A stretch of DNA of 12,409 nt from JBCBTJ01 sp964597685. GTDB taxonomy: Bacteria > Pseudomonadota > Alphaproteobacteria > Caulobacterales > Hyphomonadaceae. Positions within the stretch are counted from its first letter, which is position 1. The number at the start of each line of letters is the position of its first letter. The stretch is taken from positions 1 to 12,409 of the forward strand of contig CAZQZC010000074.1 in NCBI GenBank assembly GCA_964597685.1, given 5' to 3'. Of the stretch, positions 1 through 7,631 are shown in pieces. The translations under genes were made by a program, and so were the position numbers. The notes under the pieces are model-generated. The model searched no databases. It was not told where the DNA came from and saw nothing but the letters and a program-made list of their open reading frames with translations.

Positions 1-716
1 GCCGATCCTCCAGACGCGAAGGCGTCGCCCAGCCAGAAACCGCAGGATACACAGATCGCATTTGCGATGTCCGAGAAGGTCGCCGTGCCCTTGTCGGCCG
101 CAACGACCAGGTACGGGTCTTCGCCATCCCAGACCACCACGTCCTCCGGCGGCGCGACACGGTCATCGACCAGATTGTCCGTCAGCGCGATCAGCGATTC
201 GATGAAGACGCGATAGGCGTTGACGCCAGTGTCGCGAAGCTGCTCACGCGTCGCCCCCACGGGAATGCGCTTTGGGAAAAAGCCGCCCTTCGATCCAGTG
301 GGCACGATGACCGCGTTCTTGACCTGCTGCGCCTTTACCAGTCCCAGCACTTCGGTGCGGAAATCATCGCGCCGGTCCGACCAGCGCAGGCCGCCGCGGG
401 AGACGGGCCCGAAGCGCAAGTGAACGCCGTCGACGCACGGGCTAGAGACGAAGATCTCGCGGTAAGGCTTAGGCTCAGGAAGCTCGACCAGCTCGCCGCT
501 TGCAATCTTAAAGGCGATGGCCGAGCGCGGCGCGCCATCGGGCGTCGTCTGAAAAAAGGTCGTCCTTTGGATCGCCATGACCAAATCGCCCAGCCGGCGC
601 AGGACGCGATCATGGTCCAATGAAGGCACCGTGTTCAGGTGTTCACGCAATTCGGCGCACAAAGCCGTCGCCTCTTCCGCACGGTCCATGACACGGCGCG
701 GGTCCTGCGGATCGAA
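1..716 (-). CDS. NAD-specific glutamate dehydrogenase, central catalytic part (continuation after the TAG; runs off the left edge)
   Basis: Reading the minus strand in the same frame below the TAG gives 238 uninterrupted sense codons (674-911, counted from the ATG at 2735). They begin FDPQDPRRVMDRAEEATALC and end FWLGDAFASGGS at position 3. They contain core motifs of the large NAD-glutamate dehydrogenases: GPVSRGGLRWSDR at 776-788 and the glutamate-binding motif VPTGSKGGFFPK at 811-822, with the lysine K816 conserved. I found no frameshift, and codon use matches the upstream half. Without readthrough, this part could only be made by re-initiation, for example at the ATG at 689, which has no visible ribosome-binding site. 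The C-terminal Rossmann portion and the stop lie outside the window. It reads as one gene with a single nonsense codon rather than as two genes. Confidence 0.88.
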
Positions 717-719
717 CTA
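717..719 (-). other. In-frame amber codon (TAG) at codon 673 of the glutamate dehydrogenase gene
   Basis: The codons read from 728 downwards are TTC AAG ACG TAG TTC GAT CCG (F K T stop F D P). From memory, family members have LFxxRFDP or close variants here, usually a basic residue before FDP. TAG is one base from AAG (Lys) or CAG (Gln) and two from CGG (Arg). The following base is T. No second lesion is visible on either side. Confidence 0.93.
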
Positions 720-2735
720 CGTCTTGAACAATTGAAGCAGCAGGAGCGTTGAGCCAGGGTGGGCCACCAAAGCTTCGATCTGGGTGGGTTGGGCAGGGTC
801 CAAGCCGGTTTGTTTCCGAAAGGCGCAGAGGGCGCGCAACAAAGCCGCTTCGCGCCACGTGGCGCCGGCCGCGAGGATGAGCTGATTGAAGCCGTCGTCC
901 TCCGTCTGCCCCGTCCAAACCGCGGCAAAGGCGGCTTCGAAGGCGGCGTCAGCGGCTTCAAGATCGATTTCTCCGCCCGTCTTGAGGCGCATCCTTGCAT
1001 CGTGGATCCAGTAAACGTCCGGGGCGTCGGCGGTGGGCTTCGCTTTGGGGCGGACCGGGTATCCCGTCTCGAACTCCACGAAGAGCCCCATATTTTCGAA
1101 GACGGGAACACATTTCGACAGCGGAATGGCCCCGTCGCGGGCGTAGATCTTGGCGCGGATTATCTCTGCGGGATCGCCAGGCCGTCGGTAGGCGCGCAAT
1201 CGGACGGTCGCGCCGGCGTTCAGCTCGGCGATCTCAACCAGATCGAGGATGGCTTCTTCCGGATCAAAGGCTTCCCGATAGGCTCCGTTGAAGGCGCCCT
1301 TGAACGCCGCTGCGCCGGCCCGCGCCTCTGACGTCAGAGGCGCATCGGCCAGGGCGCCGGCGAAGGCGTCGTCCCAGCGTCGGGCCATTGTTGCGATGTC
1401 GCGTTCGAGGCTTTCGACGTCCGGGCGCGGGCTCGCTGAACCTCGCGCCACTTCGAAATGGACGCGGGCGAGCGGGCCGCCGTCAAATCGCGGCTGAAAG
1501 TTGAGCACCTCGCCGCCAAACGCCGCCGCCAGGCGATCGCCGATCTTTTGGCGGAGGTCGGACGTATAGGCGTCGCGAAGCACGTAGACGAGCGCGGACG
1601 CGTATCTGTCGAATTCGTCATAGCGCACGAACAATCTGGCGCGCGGCTGGCCAACCAGGTGAAGCGCGCCGATGATCATCGGCGTCAGTATCTCGACATC
1701 GGTCTGGAACAATTCATCCCGTGGCCAGGTTTCCAGGATGTTGGACAGGGCCTTTTCACTATGGCGGCTCTGCAGCCGTCCGGAAGCGGCGAGCAATTGC
1801 TGCGCACGGCGGCGCACGATTGGGATCGTCGGAACCGTTTCATTGTAGGCTTCGGACGTGAACAGGCCCGCAAAGCGGATTTCACCGCAGACCCGACCGT
1901 GCTCGTCGTATTGCTTGATCCCGATATAATCGGCCAGCGCCCGCCGGTGCACCCGCGACCGCATGGTCGATTTGGCGATAATCAAGGGCTCTTTCTTTTG
2001 CAGAAAGGCCTCAATCTCAGCGGTCAACACGGTCGGTTCAGCGCCGCGGTTAAGGATGTTGCGGGCCTCGTCGCGCAAGAGCCCGAGGTTCGACCCCTCG
2101 ATCATCAGAGGTTCTTCAGCCCGAAAGGCGCCGTCTTGACCGACGTCGAAGTCATAGGCCCGGGATCCAAGGAAGACGAAATGCTCGTGGACAAGCCAAT
2201 CCAGGAAAGCGACGGCTTCATCGCGCTCGACCGGATCTAAATGCGCGTGGCCCGCGAGTTTGAGCGCCTCCTGCTGCATGCGCGAGCGCATCGCGGCGTA
2301 ATCGTCAACCGCGGCCGTGATGTCTGCGAGCGTCGCTTGGGCGCCCGCGAGCACGCCCGCGCGCTCCACATCCGAGAGCGCGGCGAGGTGGATCTGTATC
2401 AATGACAACGCGGCGCCGGCTTCCCGCGGCACGATGGGGTGCAACAGCGCCCGAACCTCCAATCCGCGCTCAACGCATTCGCCGAGCAGCGAATCCACCA
2501 AGAAGGGCGCGTCGGGTCCCGCCGCCTCCAACAGCCAGCCATCGCGATGAGCGTTCTCGCCGTCTTGCAGGGGCCTGATACGCGCTGACCGCGCGTCGCC
2601 GGGAAGGGCCGCCGCCCAATCCCATAAGCCTTCGGCGAGGACGGCGATATCCCGATCACCCAATTCGCCGACATTCTCGCCGCGCGCCTCCTCTATGATT
2701 TGCTGAAGGAAGCGATCGCGAAGGGATAAGGTCAT
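717..2735 (-). CDS. NAD-specific glutamate dehydrogenase, N-terminal part, ended by an in-frame TAG
   Basis: This is the N-terminal 672 residues of the large (about 1500-1650 residue) NAD-dependent glutamate dehydrogenase, a cytosolic enzyme that oxidatively deaminates glutamate to 2-oxoglutarate and ammonium. The part seen is the regulatory N-terminal half typical of this class. Landmarks are DAPFLVDSL at about 75-83, FLDWLVHEHFVFLG at 177-190, and a conserved block from KSTMRSRVHRR to GEIRFAGLFTSEAYNE at about 255-299. The reading frame stops at TAG (717-719), where relatives continue with xFDP. The same frame goes on with perfect family similarity to the window edge, so this is not the natural C-terminus. 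The ATG at 2735 has a weak ribosome-binding site (only GGA about 9 bases upstream), but it gives a start close to that expected for the family. The family assignment is certain; whether the gene works is open. Confidence 0.9.
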   Translation of the reverse strand: MTLSLRDRFLQQIIEEARGENVGELGDRDIAVLAEGLWDWAAALPGDARSARIRPLQDGENAHRDGWLLEAAGPDAPFLVDSLLGECVERGLEVRALLHPIVPREAGAALSLIQIHLAALSDVERAGVLAGAQATLADITAAVDDYAAMRSRMQQEALKLAGHAHLDPVERDEAVAFLDWLVHEHFVFLGSRAYDFDVGQDGAFRAEEPLMIEGSNLGLLRDEARNILNRGAEPTVLTAEIEAFLQKKEPLIIAKSTMRSRVHRRALADYIGIKQYDEHGRVCGEIRFAGLFTSEAYNETVPTIPIVRRRAQQLLAASGRLQSRHSEKALSNILETWPRDELFQTDVEILTPMIIGALHLVGQPRARLFVRYDEFDRYASALVYVLRDAYTSDLRQKIGDRLAAAFGGEVLNFQPRFDGGPLARVHFEVARGSASPRPDVESLERDIATMARRWDDAFAGALADAPLTSEARAGAAAFKGAFNGAYREAFDPEEAILDLVEIAELNAGATVRLRAYRRPGDPAEIIRAKIYARDGAIPLSKCVPVFENMGLFVEFETGYPVRPKAKPTADAPDVYWIHDARMRLKTGGEIDLEAADAAFEAAFAAVWTGQTEDDGFNQLILAAGATWREAALLRALCAFRKQTGLDPAQPTQIEALVAHPGSTLLLLQLFKT

Positions 2736-2848
2736 GGCGAAGATCCAGGACGAGAGGGAGCTTCATGTGCTAGCGCGGCGGGCGGCGCGCTACAACGCCT
2801 CATGAGGGAAGCGGACCCGCCGGACGGGGACGTGTCCGACGGGCCCTA

Positions 2849-2894
2849 CAGGCCTCATCCGCAGGCTGGGTGGGGGGACGCACGCGGAGGCCTG
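2849..2894 (-). promoter_or_regulatory. Inverted repeat in the leader of the glutamate dehydrogenase gene
   Basis: On the plus strand, CAGGCCTCATCCGC (2849-2862) faces GCGGAGGCCTG (2884-2894). They can form an 11-bp stem with a 3-base bulge (CAT) and a loop of about 21 bases. It lies between the candidate promoter and the dehydrogenase ATG, so it would be in that mRNA leader. Alternatively it is the downstream structure of the AI-2E gene, which ends at 2991 on the same strand. There is no T-run on either side, so a classical intrinsic terminator is unlikely. A second small inverted repeat, GGATGT (2902-2907) with ACATCC (2920-2925), lies next to it. Function unknown. Confidence 0.4.
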
Positions 2895-2934
2895 CCTGTC
2901 GGGATGTCGCATTTCTGAAACATCCATGACCGCC

Positions 2935-2962
2935 GATATATTGGACCTGTTCAGAAAGCCAA
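2935..2962 (-). promoter_or_regulatory. Candidate sigma-70-like promoter for the glutamate dehydrogenase gene
   Basis: Read on the minus strand, TTGGCT (2962-2957) and TATATC (2940-2935) are separated by 16 bases, close to the -35/-10 pattern. Transcription would start near 2928 and give a leader of about 190 bases before the ATG at 2735, carrying the inverted repeat at 2849-2894. It is the most AT-rich spot in the 2736-2990 gap. This is a pattern match only. Confidence 0.35.
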
Positions 2963-2990
2963 TAGTGTAGAGGCCAGTATCACGTCGGGT

Positions 2991-4100
2991 TTACGCATTG
3001 TTAGGACGCGACGGCCCCGAAAATTCCCGCAGGGACAGAACATCCGGTTTGCCGTCTGCGGACAATAGGATCGCGATCCACCGGGTTGATCGCGACTGGG
3101 CGAACAGGATCATCATCAGCACGGTCAACGGCGCGGAGAGGAACATGCCGGGAATGCCCCAGATCGCGCCCCAGATCGCCAGCGCCAACAGAACGACCAG
3201 CGCGGAGAGATTGAGACTGTCGCCCATCATGCGAGGCTGAACAAAGTTTCCGATCGAAAACTGCCAGAAACTGACGCTCGCGAAGACGATGCCGGCGTAA
3301 ACGTACGAGTCAGTTGGCGCATCCGCGGGAACCCAGCCCGGAATCGACGGCTGCACCAGGGCGAACAGAAGCGGCACGAACGCCGCCACAATGGACCCGA
3401 TTGTGGGGATGTAATTCAGAACGAAGATCAGCGCCGACAGGAAGAGCGCGTTCTGAACCTCAAGCACCGACAGGGTGAGCCACGTCAGCAGCGTGATCAG
3501 TGCGGAAATCACTGTCTGGGTCCACAGATAGGTTTCGATCCCGCGGCGCGCGGCGTCGCCGACGTTTCGAGCTTGCTCCCGCTGATCTGGATCGCGGAAG
3601 ATCGCGTCCAGCTTCCCCGACCACGTATGCTGGGCCAGGAACAGGAACGCGATGTAGATAAAGATCAGAAGCAAATTCTCGCTCAGCGAGCGCGTTGTGT
3701 CCGCCAGGCCAGACAAAAGGCGCTGCCCGACGCCGCCGAACAAGAGCTCCGACAGGGTCGGCGCGTCCGACAGCATGAACAGACCATAGCCGTCGGCGAT
3801 CAGGCTGTTGATTCTTGATTCGTAGTCCGCCGCCTGGCCGCCGAACCGGGCGATGCCAGACGCCATGAGCGAAATGTAAAGCACGAACCCCGCCAACACG
3901 ACGAGGATCGACGCTCCGCGCGCCAGGCCTCGCGTGACGAAACTCACGCGTTCATGCAGGGCTCGGCCAAATCCTTCGATCACCAGAAAGAGGAACACCG
4001 CCAGCGCGAACGGCGCCATTATGGCTCGCGACAGGTAAAGCAGCGCAACGATCACACCCGTCGCGATCACCCAGACGCCGGTCCGTGTGGTCAGATCCAT
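2991..4100 (-). CDS. AI-2E family (PerM-type) membrane transporter
   Basis: A 369-residue inner-membrane protein of the AI-2E/PerM family (PF01594). Members are proposed exporters or permeases of small molecules, ions or signals; the substrate here cannot be read from sequence. It has the usual order: two hydrophobic segments at the N-terminus (about residues 10-45), a third near 65-85, a soluble central stretch, then several helices. Family signatures are FVLNYIPTIGS at about 226-236, NFVQPRMMGDSLNLS at about 285-299, and IPGMFLSAPL at about 316-325. I chose the ATG at 4100 (MDLTTRTG), preceded by GGGGGCGAGGC, over an upstream in-frame start at 4145 that would add 15 polar residues of low quality. 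It lies 68 bases downstream of the glutaredoxin-like gene on the same strand, so the two may be co-transcribed. Confidence 0.9.
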   Translation of the reverse strand: MDLTTRTGVWVIATGVIVALLYLSRAIMAPFALAVFLFLVIEGFGRALHERVSFVTRGLARGASILVVLAGFVLYISLMASGIARFGGQAADYESRINSLIADGYGLFMLSDAPTLSELLFGGVGQRLLSGLADTTRSLSENLLLIFIYIAFLFLAQHTWSGKLDAIFRDPDQREQARNVGDAARRGIETYLWTQTVISALITLLTWLTLSVLEVQNALFLSALIFVLNYIPTIGSIVAAFVPLLFALVQPSIPGWVPADAPTDSYVYAGIVFASVSFWQFSIGNFVQPRMMGDSLNLSALVVLLALAIWGAIWGIPGMFLSAPLTVLMMILFAQSRSTRWIAILLSADGKPDVLSLREFSGPSRPNNA

Positions 4101-4168
4101 GCCTCGCCCCCCGCCTCGATTCGACAGGCGGAGAACTTGGCACACCGGCGCGCTGGGTCAAATCGCGA

Positions 4169-4840
4169 TTAAGCCGCCGCTGACGCTCCGTCGAGGCCCC
4201 AATAGCGCTTGGCGTTTGCGCGCTGCGACGAGGCGGCCTCTTCGGCTTTGTCGAAGCCGAAATGGGCGGCGAGCTGATCGGCGCCGCCAATATATTTGCC
4301 GTCGATCCACACTTGCGGTGTGGTGATCGGCGTCTTCGCCCCGATCAGCGGCTTCACGCGCGCGATCATCTCGTACATCGCGCCGGGATTTTTCACGACG
4401 TCATGGTAAGCGTAGCCGACCCCCGCGCGGGCCATATAGTCCTTGGCGCGGACGCAGTGGGGGCAATTGTCCTTGCCGAACACATGGGTCCCCTGGAGCG
4501 GGAAATTGCCGACATGCTTGTTCATGACGGTCTCCGCCAGGACGCCGCGGTTCAGAGCGTAGCCTTGGCTCAGAACTTCGCCGTCGACCATGATGATCGG
4601 CGCATGCCAGCCGCCCTTCAGGATCGGCTCCCACCAATGGCTGAGCCAGTCCTTCGTCTCAAACTCCACAATTGCGTTGCCGAGCTCATTGCGCAGCGTG
4701 TCCTCGATCACGTCTTTCGTTAGCGCGCACTCGCCGCAAGGAATGTTGACCTTGAACGGCCCCCATTTGCCGGCCCAGCGGTACAAGACGATTTTCACCG
4801 GCTCGCCGGTGTACCCGGTCGGTGATTTCCGTTTAGCCAT
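4169..4840 (-). CDS. Two-domain glutaredoxin-like protein (CGEC thioredoxin-fold domain plus CPHC glutaredoxin domain)
   Basis: A 223-residue cytosolic protein with no signal peptide. The C-terminal half (about 117-195) is a classic dithiol glutaredoxin: beta strand THVFGKDN, active site CPHC (126-129), the TTPQVWIDG segment with cis-proline P175, and GGADQL (185-190) for glutathione binding. The N-terminal half (about 14-106) looks like a second thioredoxin-fold unit: beta strand VKIVLYRWAG, a CGEC motif (35-38), a helix (ALTKDVIEDTLRNEL), then HAPIIMVDGE, where A-P (80-81) sits where the cis-proline loop is expected. The expected role is glutathione-dependent thiol-disulfide exchange; the partner is unknown. 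The ATG at 4840 has GGAG 7 bases upstream. The gene is divergent from the DUF853 ATPase and upstream of the AI-2E gene. The glutaredoxin call is firm; the N-terminal fold is an inference. Confidence 0.85.
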   Translation of the reverse strand: MAKRKSPTGYTGEPVKIVLYRWAGKWGPFKVNIPCGECALTKDVIEDTLRNELGNAIVEFETKDWLSHWWEPILKGGWHAPIIMVDGEVLSQGYALNRGVLAETVMNKHVGNFPLQGTHVFGKDNCPHCVRAKDYMARAGVGYAYHDVVKNPGAMYEMIARVKPLIGAKTPITTPQVWIDGKYIGGADQLAAHFGFDKAEEAASSQRANAKRYWGLDGASAAA

Positions 4841-4984
4841 GTCTTACTCCATCTGATCTACCAAGGCCGAAGCCCGTTTGATCGAAAGATAGCGGCTGCT
4901 GCGATCACACAGGGTAACGACAGTCTTGGCCTTGCTCACGTTCGCTTTGGCGTTAGCTTCGCGGGCCGTGAACAGGGGGAGCCC

Positions 4985-6484
4985 ATGGGCGGATCGATCT
5001 TCATTGGCGGCGGCGGACCGACGCAAGACCAGGCGCAATCCCTTTTGCTGTCGCGCGCCAACCGACATGGCCTGGTGGCCGGCGCCACGGGGACGGGCAA
5101 GACGGTCACCCTGCAAATTCTGGCGGAGGGGTTCTCCAACGCCGGCGTTCCGGTTTTCTGCGCCGATGTGAAGGGCGACCTCTCAGGCGTCTGCGTCGCC
5201 GGCAGCCATGAGCATAAGCTGCACGACAAGCTGATCTCCCGCGCCGAAAAGATCGGCTTCGGCGATTACGGCTACGCCGCCGCGCCGGCCATGTTCTGGG
5301 ACGTTTTCGGCGAAAACGGGCACCCAGTCCGGGCGACGATCAGCGAAATGGGGCCGGTGCTCTTGTCGCGCCTGATGGACCTGACGGAGACGCAGGAGGG
5401 CGTTCTCACGATCGCTTTCGAATACGCCGACGACAACGGCATGCTGCTGCTCGACCTGAAGGATTTGCGCAAGCTTCTCGCCCATCTGGGCGACAAGGAG
5501 GTGCGCGCCGGCGTCGCCGCCGAATACGGCAATATCGCTACCGCCTCCCTGGGGGCCGTGCAGCGCGGCCTGTTGATGCTGGAGCGCGAGGGGGCGGAGA
5601 TCTTCTTCGGCGAGCCGGCCCTGGAGCTCGCCGACCTCATGCGGACGACGCGGGACGGGCGCGGCGTCGTCAGCGTGCTGGACTCGACGAAGCTCATCAA
5701 TTCGCCGCGCTTGTACTCGACGTTTCTCTTGTGGCTTCTGTCTGAATTATTCGAAAAACTTCCCGAAGTCGGCGACCCCGACAAGCCGAAGCTTGTTTTC
5801 TTTTTCGACGAAGCTCACCTCCTGTTCAACGACGCGCCGAAAGCGCTCGTGACCAAGGTTGAGCAAGTGGTTCGCCTGATCCGGTCAAAGGGCGTCGGCG
5901 TGTTCTTCGTGACCCAGAACCCGCGCGATTTGCCCGAAAGCGTGCTCGCCCAGCTCGGCAACAGGATCCAGCACGCGCTGCGCGCCTATACGCCGCTCGA
6001 ACGCAAGGGCGTGCGCGCAGCCGCTGAAAGTTTCCGACCGAATCCGGCCTTCGATTCCGAAACGGTGATCACAGAGCTCGGCGTCGGCGAGGCGCTTGTA
6101 TCGACGCTGGACGAACGGGGCGCGCCCAACGTGGTGCAGCGCACCCTCGTCCGCCCGCCCTCGTCGCGCCTCGGCCCGGCGACGGCGGCGGAGCGCGAAG
6201 CGGTCGTCGCCGAAAGCCCGGTCGCTCTGAAGTACGACGACGCAATCGATCGGGAGTCGGCCTACGAGATTCTCTCAGGCAGAGAGGCGGAGGCCGAAGC
6301 GGCGGCGGAGCGGATCGCAAAGGAAGAGGCGGAAGCCGAGCGCGCGGTGAAAAAATCGACGTCGCGCCGGCGCTCCACGCGGCAAACACCCGTCGAAGCG
6401 GCGACCAAGACCGTCATGCGCACCGTGGCGCGCGACCTGACGAAGTATGTCTTGCGGGGAATACTGGGCGGTCGGCGGCGCTAG
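4985..6484 (+). CDS. DUF853 / HerA-like ATPase (YjgR family)
   Basis: A 499-residue P-loop ATPase of the DUF853 family (E. coli YjgR type), related to the HerA/FtsK translocase fold. The cellular role of this family is not established; helicase or DNA-translocase activity is only inferred from the fold. It shows Walker A GATGTGKT (33-40), the family block DVKGDLSG (61-68), Walker B LVFFFDEAHLLF (270-281) and the TQNPRDLPESVLAQLGNR segment (310-327). A charged Ala/Glu coiled-coil-like stretch (about 434-455) leads into a basic tail (RRRSTRQT) and a final helix ending GGRRR. Length is usual for the family. The start ATG has AGGGGGA just upstream. No nuclease partner (NurA or SIR2 type) is adjacent, so this is not a recognisable HerA defence operon. 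Its TAG stop lies in the left edge of the palindrome block. Confidence 0.9.
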   Translation: MGGSIFIGGGGPTQDQAQSLLLSRANRHGLVAGATGTGKTVTLQILAEGFSNAGVPVFCADVKGDLSGVCVAGSHEHKLHDKLISRAEKIGFGDYGYAAAPAMFWDVFGENGHPVRATISEMGPVLLSRLMDLTETQEGVLTIAFEYADDNGMLLLDLKDLRKLLAHLGDKEVRAGVAAEYGNIATASLGAVQRGLLMLEREGAEIFFGEPALELADLMRTTRDGRGVVSVLDSTKLINSPRLYSTFLLWLLSELFEKLPEVGDPDKPKLVFFFDEAHLLFNDAPKALVTKVEQVVRLIRSKGVGVFFVTQNPRDLPESVLAQLGNRIQHALRAYTPLERKGVRAAAESFRPNPAFDSETVITELGVGEALVSTLDERGAPNVVQRTLVRPPSSRLGPATAAEREAVVAESPVALKYDDAIDRESAYEILSGREAEAEAAAERIAKEEAEAERAVKKSTSRRRSTRQTPVEAATKTVMRTVARDLTKYVLRGILGGRRR

Positions 6485-6500
6485 GGCGGATTCCGCCCTA
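6482..6500. repeat. Palindrome overlapping the stop codon of the DUF853 gene
   Basis: TAGGGCGGATTCCGCCCTA is a perfect inverted repeat (9-base arms) around a single central T. Its first three bases are the TAG stop of the DUF853 gene. Its last three bases are shared with the next inverted repeat. It could form a short GC-rich hairpin at the very end of that mRNA. Confidence 0.75.
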
Positions 6501-6550
6501 TAGCGGCGCGCTCGCAATTGGACTCACCGCGCCGCTATAGGTCTTTGTTT
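6498..6550 (+). terminator. Long hairpin followed by a T-rich stretch (likely terminator of the DUF853 gene)
   Basis: CTATAGCGGCGCG (6498-6510) and CGCGCCGCTATAG (6528-6540) form a perfect 13-bp inverted repeat with a 17-base loop. GTCTTTGTTTTG follows directly, giving a T-rich but not uninterrupted tail. It suits a rho-independent terminator for the gene that ends at 6484, and it may also act on the convergent methyltransferase transcript. The T-rich tail doubles as the left flank of the next repeat, so the stem may be part of one composite repeat element. Confidence 0.65.
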
Positions 6551-6603
6551 TGACGCATTTCCGGACGGCGAACCGGGATCCACTTCGCCTGGAAATGCTT
6601 TAG
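6540..6603. repeat. Dispersed palindromic repeat resembling a common Rhizobiales intergenic repeat
   Basis: After GTCTTTGTTTTGAC comes a nested palindrome: GCATTTCC (6555-6562) pairs with GGAAATGC (6591-6598), and GGCGAA (6567-6572) pairs with TTCGCC (6584-6589) around CCGGGATCCAC. From memory this matches a high-copy repeat in Rhizobiales intergenic regions, with TTTGTTTTGACGC, then GCGAACCGG, then TCCACTTCGC, then an A/G-rich end and GCTTTAG. The flanking TTTA at its right edge supplies the TAA stop (6602-6600) of the minus-strand methyltransferase. The copy number in this genome cannot be judged from one window. Confidence 0.65.
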
Positions 6604-7502
6604 GCCCGCTCTGCGATCATCAGCATCGTCGACCCGCGCGCCGCCTTCGGCGCCGTCCATTGCAGCGGCCAGGCGCCGATCCAACCGGCCGCCTTCGCCC
6701 AAAAGAGCTTCCGCCCGAAGGCTGGGGTGTTGCGGCCGCGCCGAAGACCCCGCGCAATGCGCGCCATCCACCACAAACGCCGCTCCCAATGCTCGACTTG
6801 GAAGCGCTCAACGGCGACGATGCGCAAGCCTTGCCGTTCCAACAGCTGCTTCAACGCCTGCTCCGTCCACCAGGACAGGTGATGCGGCGGTGCGTTGAGC
6901 ATGAAATCGGGCAAATCGGCGACATAGGATTCGGCGTCTGGAACTCCAACAACAAGTCGCCCGCCGGGCGACAGGCAGGAGACGAGCGCCGCCGCAAACG
7001 CGTCCGGATCGGGAACATGTTCGAGGACTTGGAAACTCGCCACCAGATCCGCAGGCTGGAAATCGGCAGCGCGACGCCATTGCTCGGCCCTTAGCGGCAG
7101 CACCTCGCGGTCCAGCTGACGCGCCATGACGACCGCCCGGGGGTCGGTCTCCAGGCCAAGATAATTGGACGCCGGCACGTATCGGGCGAAGTCGCCCAAT
7201 CCCGCGCCGACATCGAGCACCCGCCCCAGCGGACGCAGCCAATAGGCGGCCGCGGCGTATTCTTCCTTCCGCTTTGGATGATACCATTTGAAGCGGCGAA
7301 GGGCGGTGTAGAAGGCGGCGTCTCCGACCGGCGCCGGATCGAACCACATCCGGCCGGTCGACGCGTCGCGAAGCATTGAGAGCGTTTCAACGCCATCGAA
7401 CACGTGCGCCACATCTATTCCGAAATCGGACTTCCAGCTCTTCACCAAGCCGGGCGCCGAAACCGTCTCCACAATCTCAACGTCATTCGGACGATAGAAC
7501 AT
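6600..7502 (-). CDS. Class I SAM-dependent methyltransferase
   Basis: A 300-residue cytosolic methyltransferase. Motif I is VLDVGAGLGDF (95-105), with the acidic residue that binds the SAM ribose at E118 in YLGLETDP. The post-motif segment is QVLEHVPDP (158-166), followed by LSPGGRLVVGVPD and then NAPPHHLSWWT (203-213), a pattern shared with Methyltransf_11/23-type enzymes that act on small molecules or glycans. The N-terminal 70 residues (VEIVETVSAPGLVKSWKSDF, then FDP) match a family layout I associate with rhizobial proteins of unknown substrate. I chose the ATG at 7502. A TTG at 7565 would add 21 residues that do not look like the family, though the ATG lacks a clear ribosome-binding site. 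It is divergent from the aldehyde dehydrogenase and convergent with the DUF853 gene. Substrate unknown. Confidence 0.82.
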   Translation of the reverse strand: MFYRPNDVEIVETVSAPGLVKSWKSDFGIDVAHVFDGVETLSMLRDASTGRMWFDPAPVGDAAFYTALRRFKWYHPKRKEEYAAAAYWLRPLGRVLDVGAGLGDFARYVPASNYLGLETDPRAVVMARQLDREVLPLRAEQWRRAADFQPADLVASFQVLEHVPDPDAFAAALVSCLSPGGRLVVGVPDAESYVADLPDFMLNAPPHHLSWWTEQALKQLLERQGLRIVAVERFQVEHWERRLWWMARIARGLRRGRNTPAFGRKLFWAKAAGWIGAWPLQWTAPKAARGSTMLMIAERA

Positions 7503-7631
7503 GACTTGGAAGTAGTGGTCCTGTGGACTTCGGCAGTCAACGATTTCGCGAGCCCGACTCGGCAAACGCGCACGGCGGCGTTATCACTTCGCGAACACTG
7601 TTCAGCGCGACAATCATGGGAGGCCTGCGCC

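Noticed and set aside
1458..2240. Long open frame on the plus strand (260 codons) opposite the glutamate dehydrogenase gene
   Set aside because: It lies fully antisense to a well-recognised gene, shows no family motif, and is typical of the mirror frames found opposite high-GC coding regions.
4985..6484. A HerA-based antiphage defence system
   Set aside because: The ATPase is of the housekeeping-like DUF853 type, and neither neighbour encodes a nuclease, SIR2, DUF4297 or NurA-like partner.
7404..7631. N-terminal extension of the aldehyde dehydrogenase up to 7404
   Set aside because: The extension would overlap the divergent methyltransferase start. The ATG at 7632 has an excellent ribosome-binding site and gives the normal family length.
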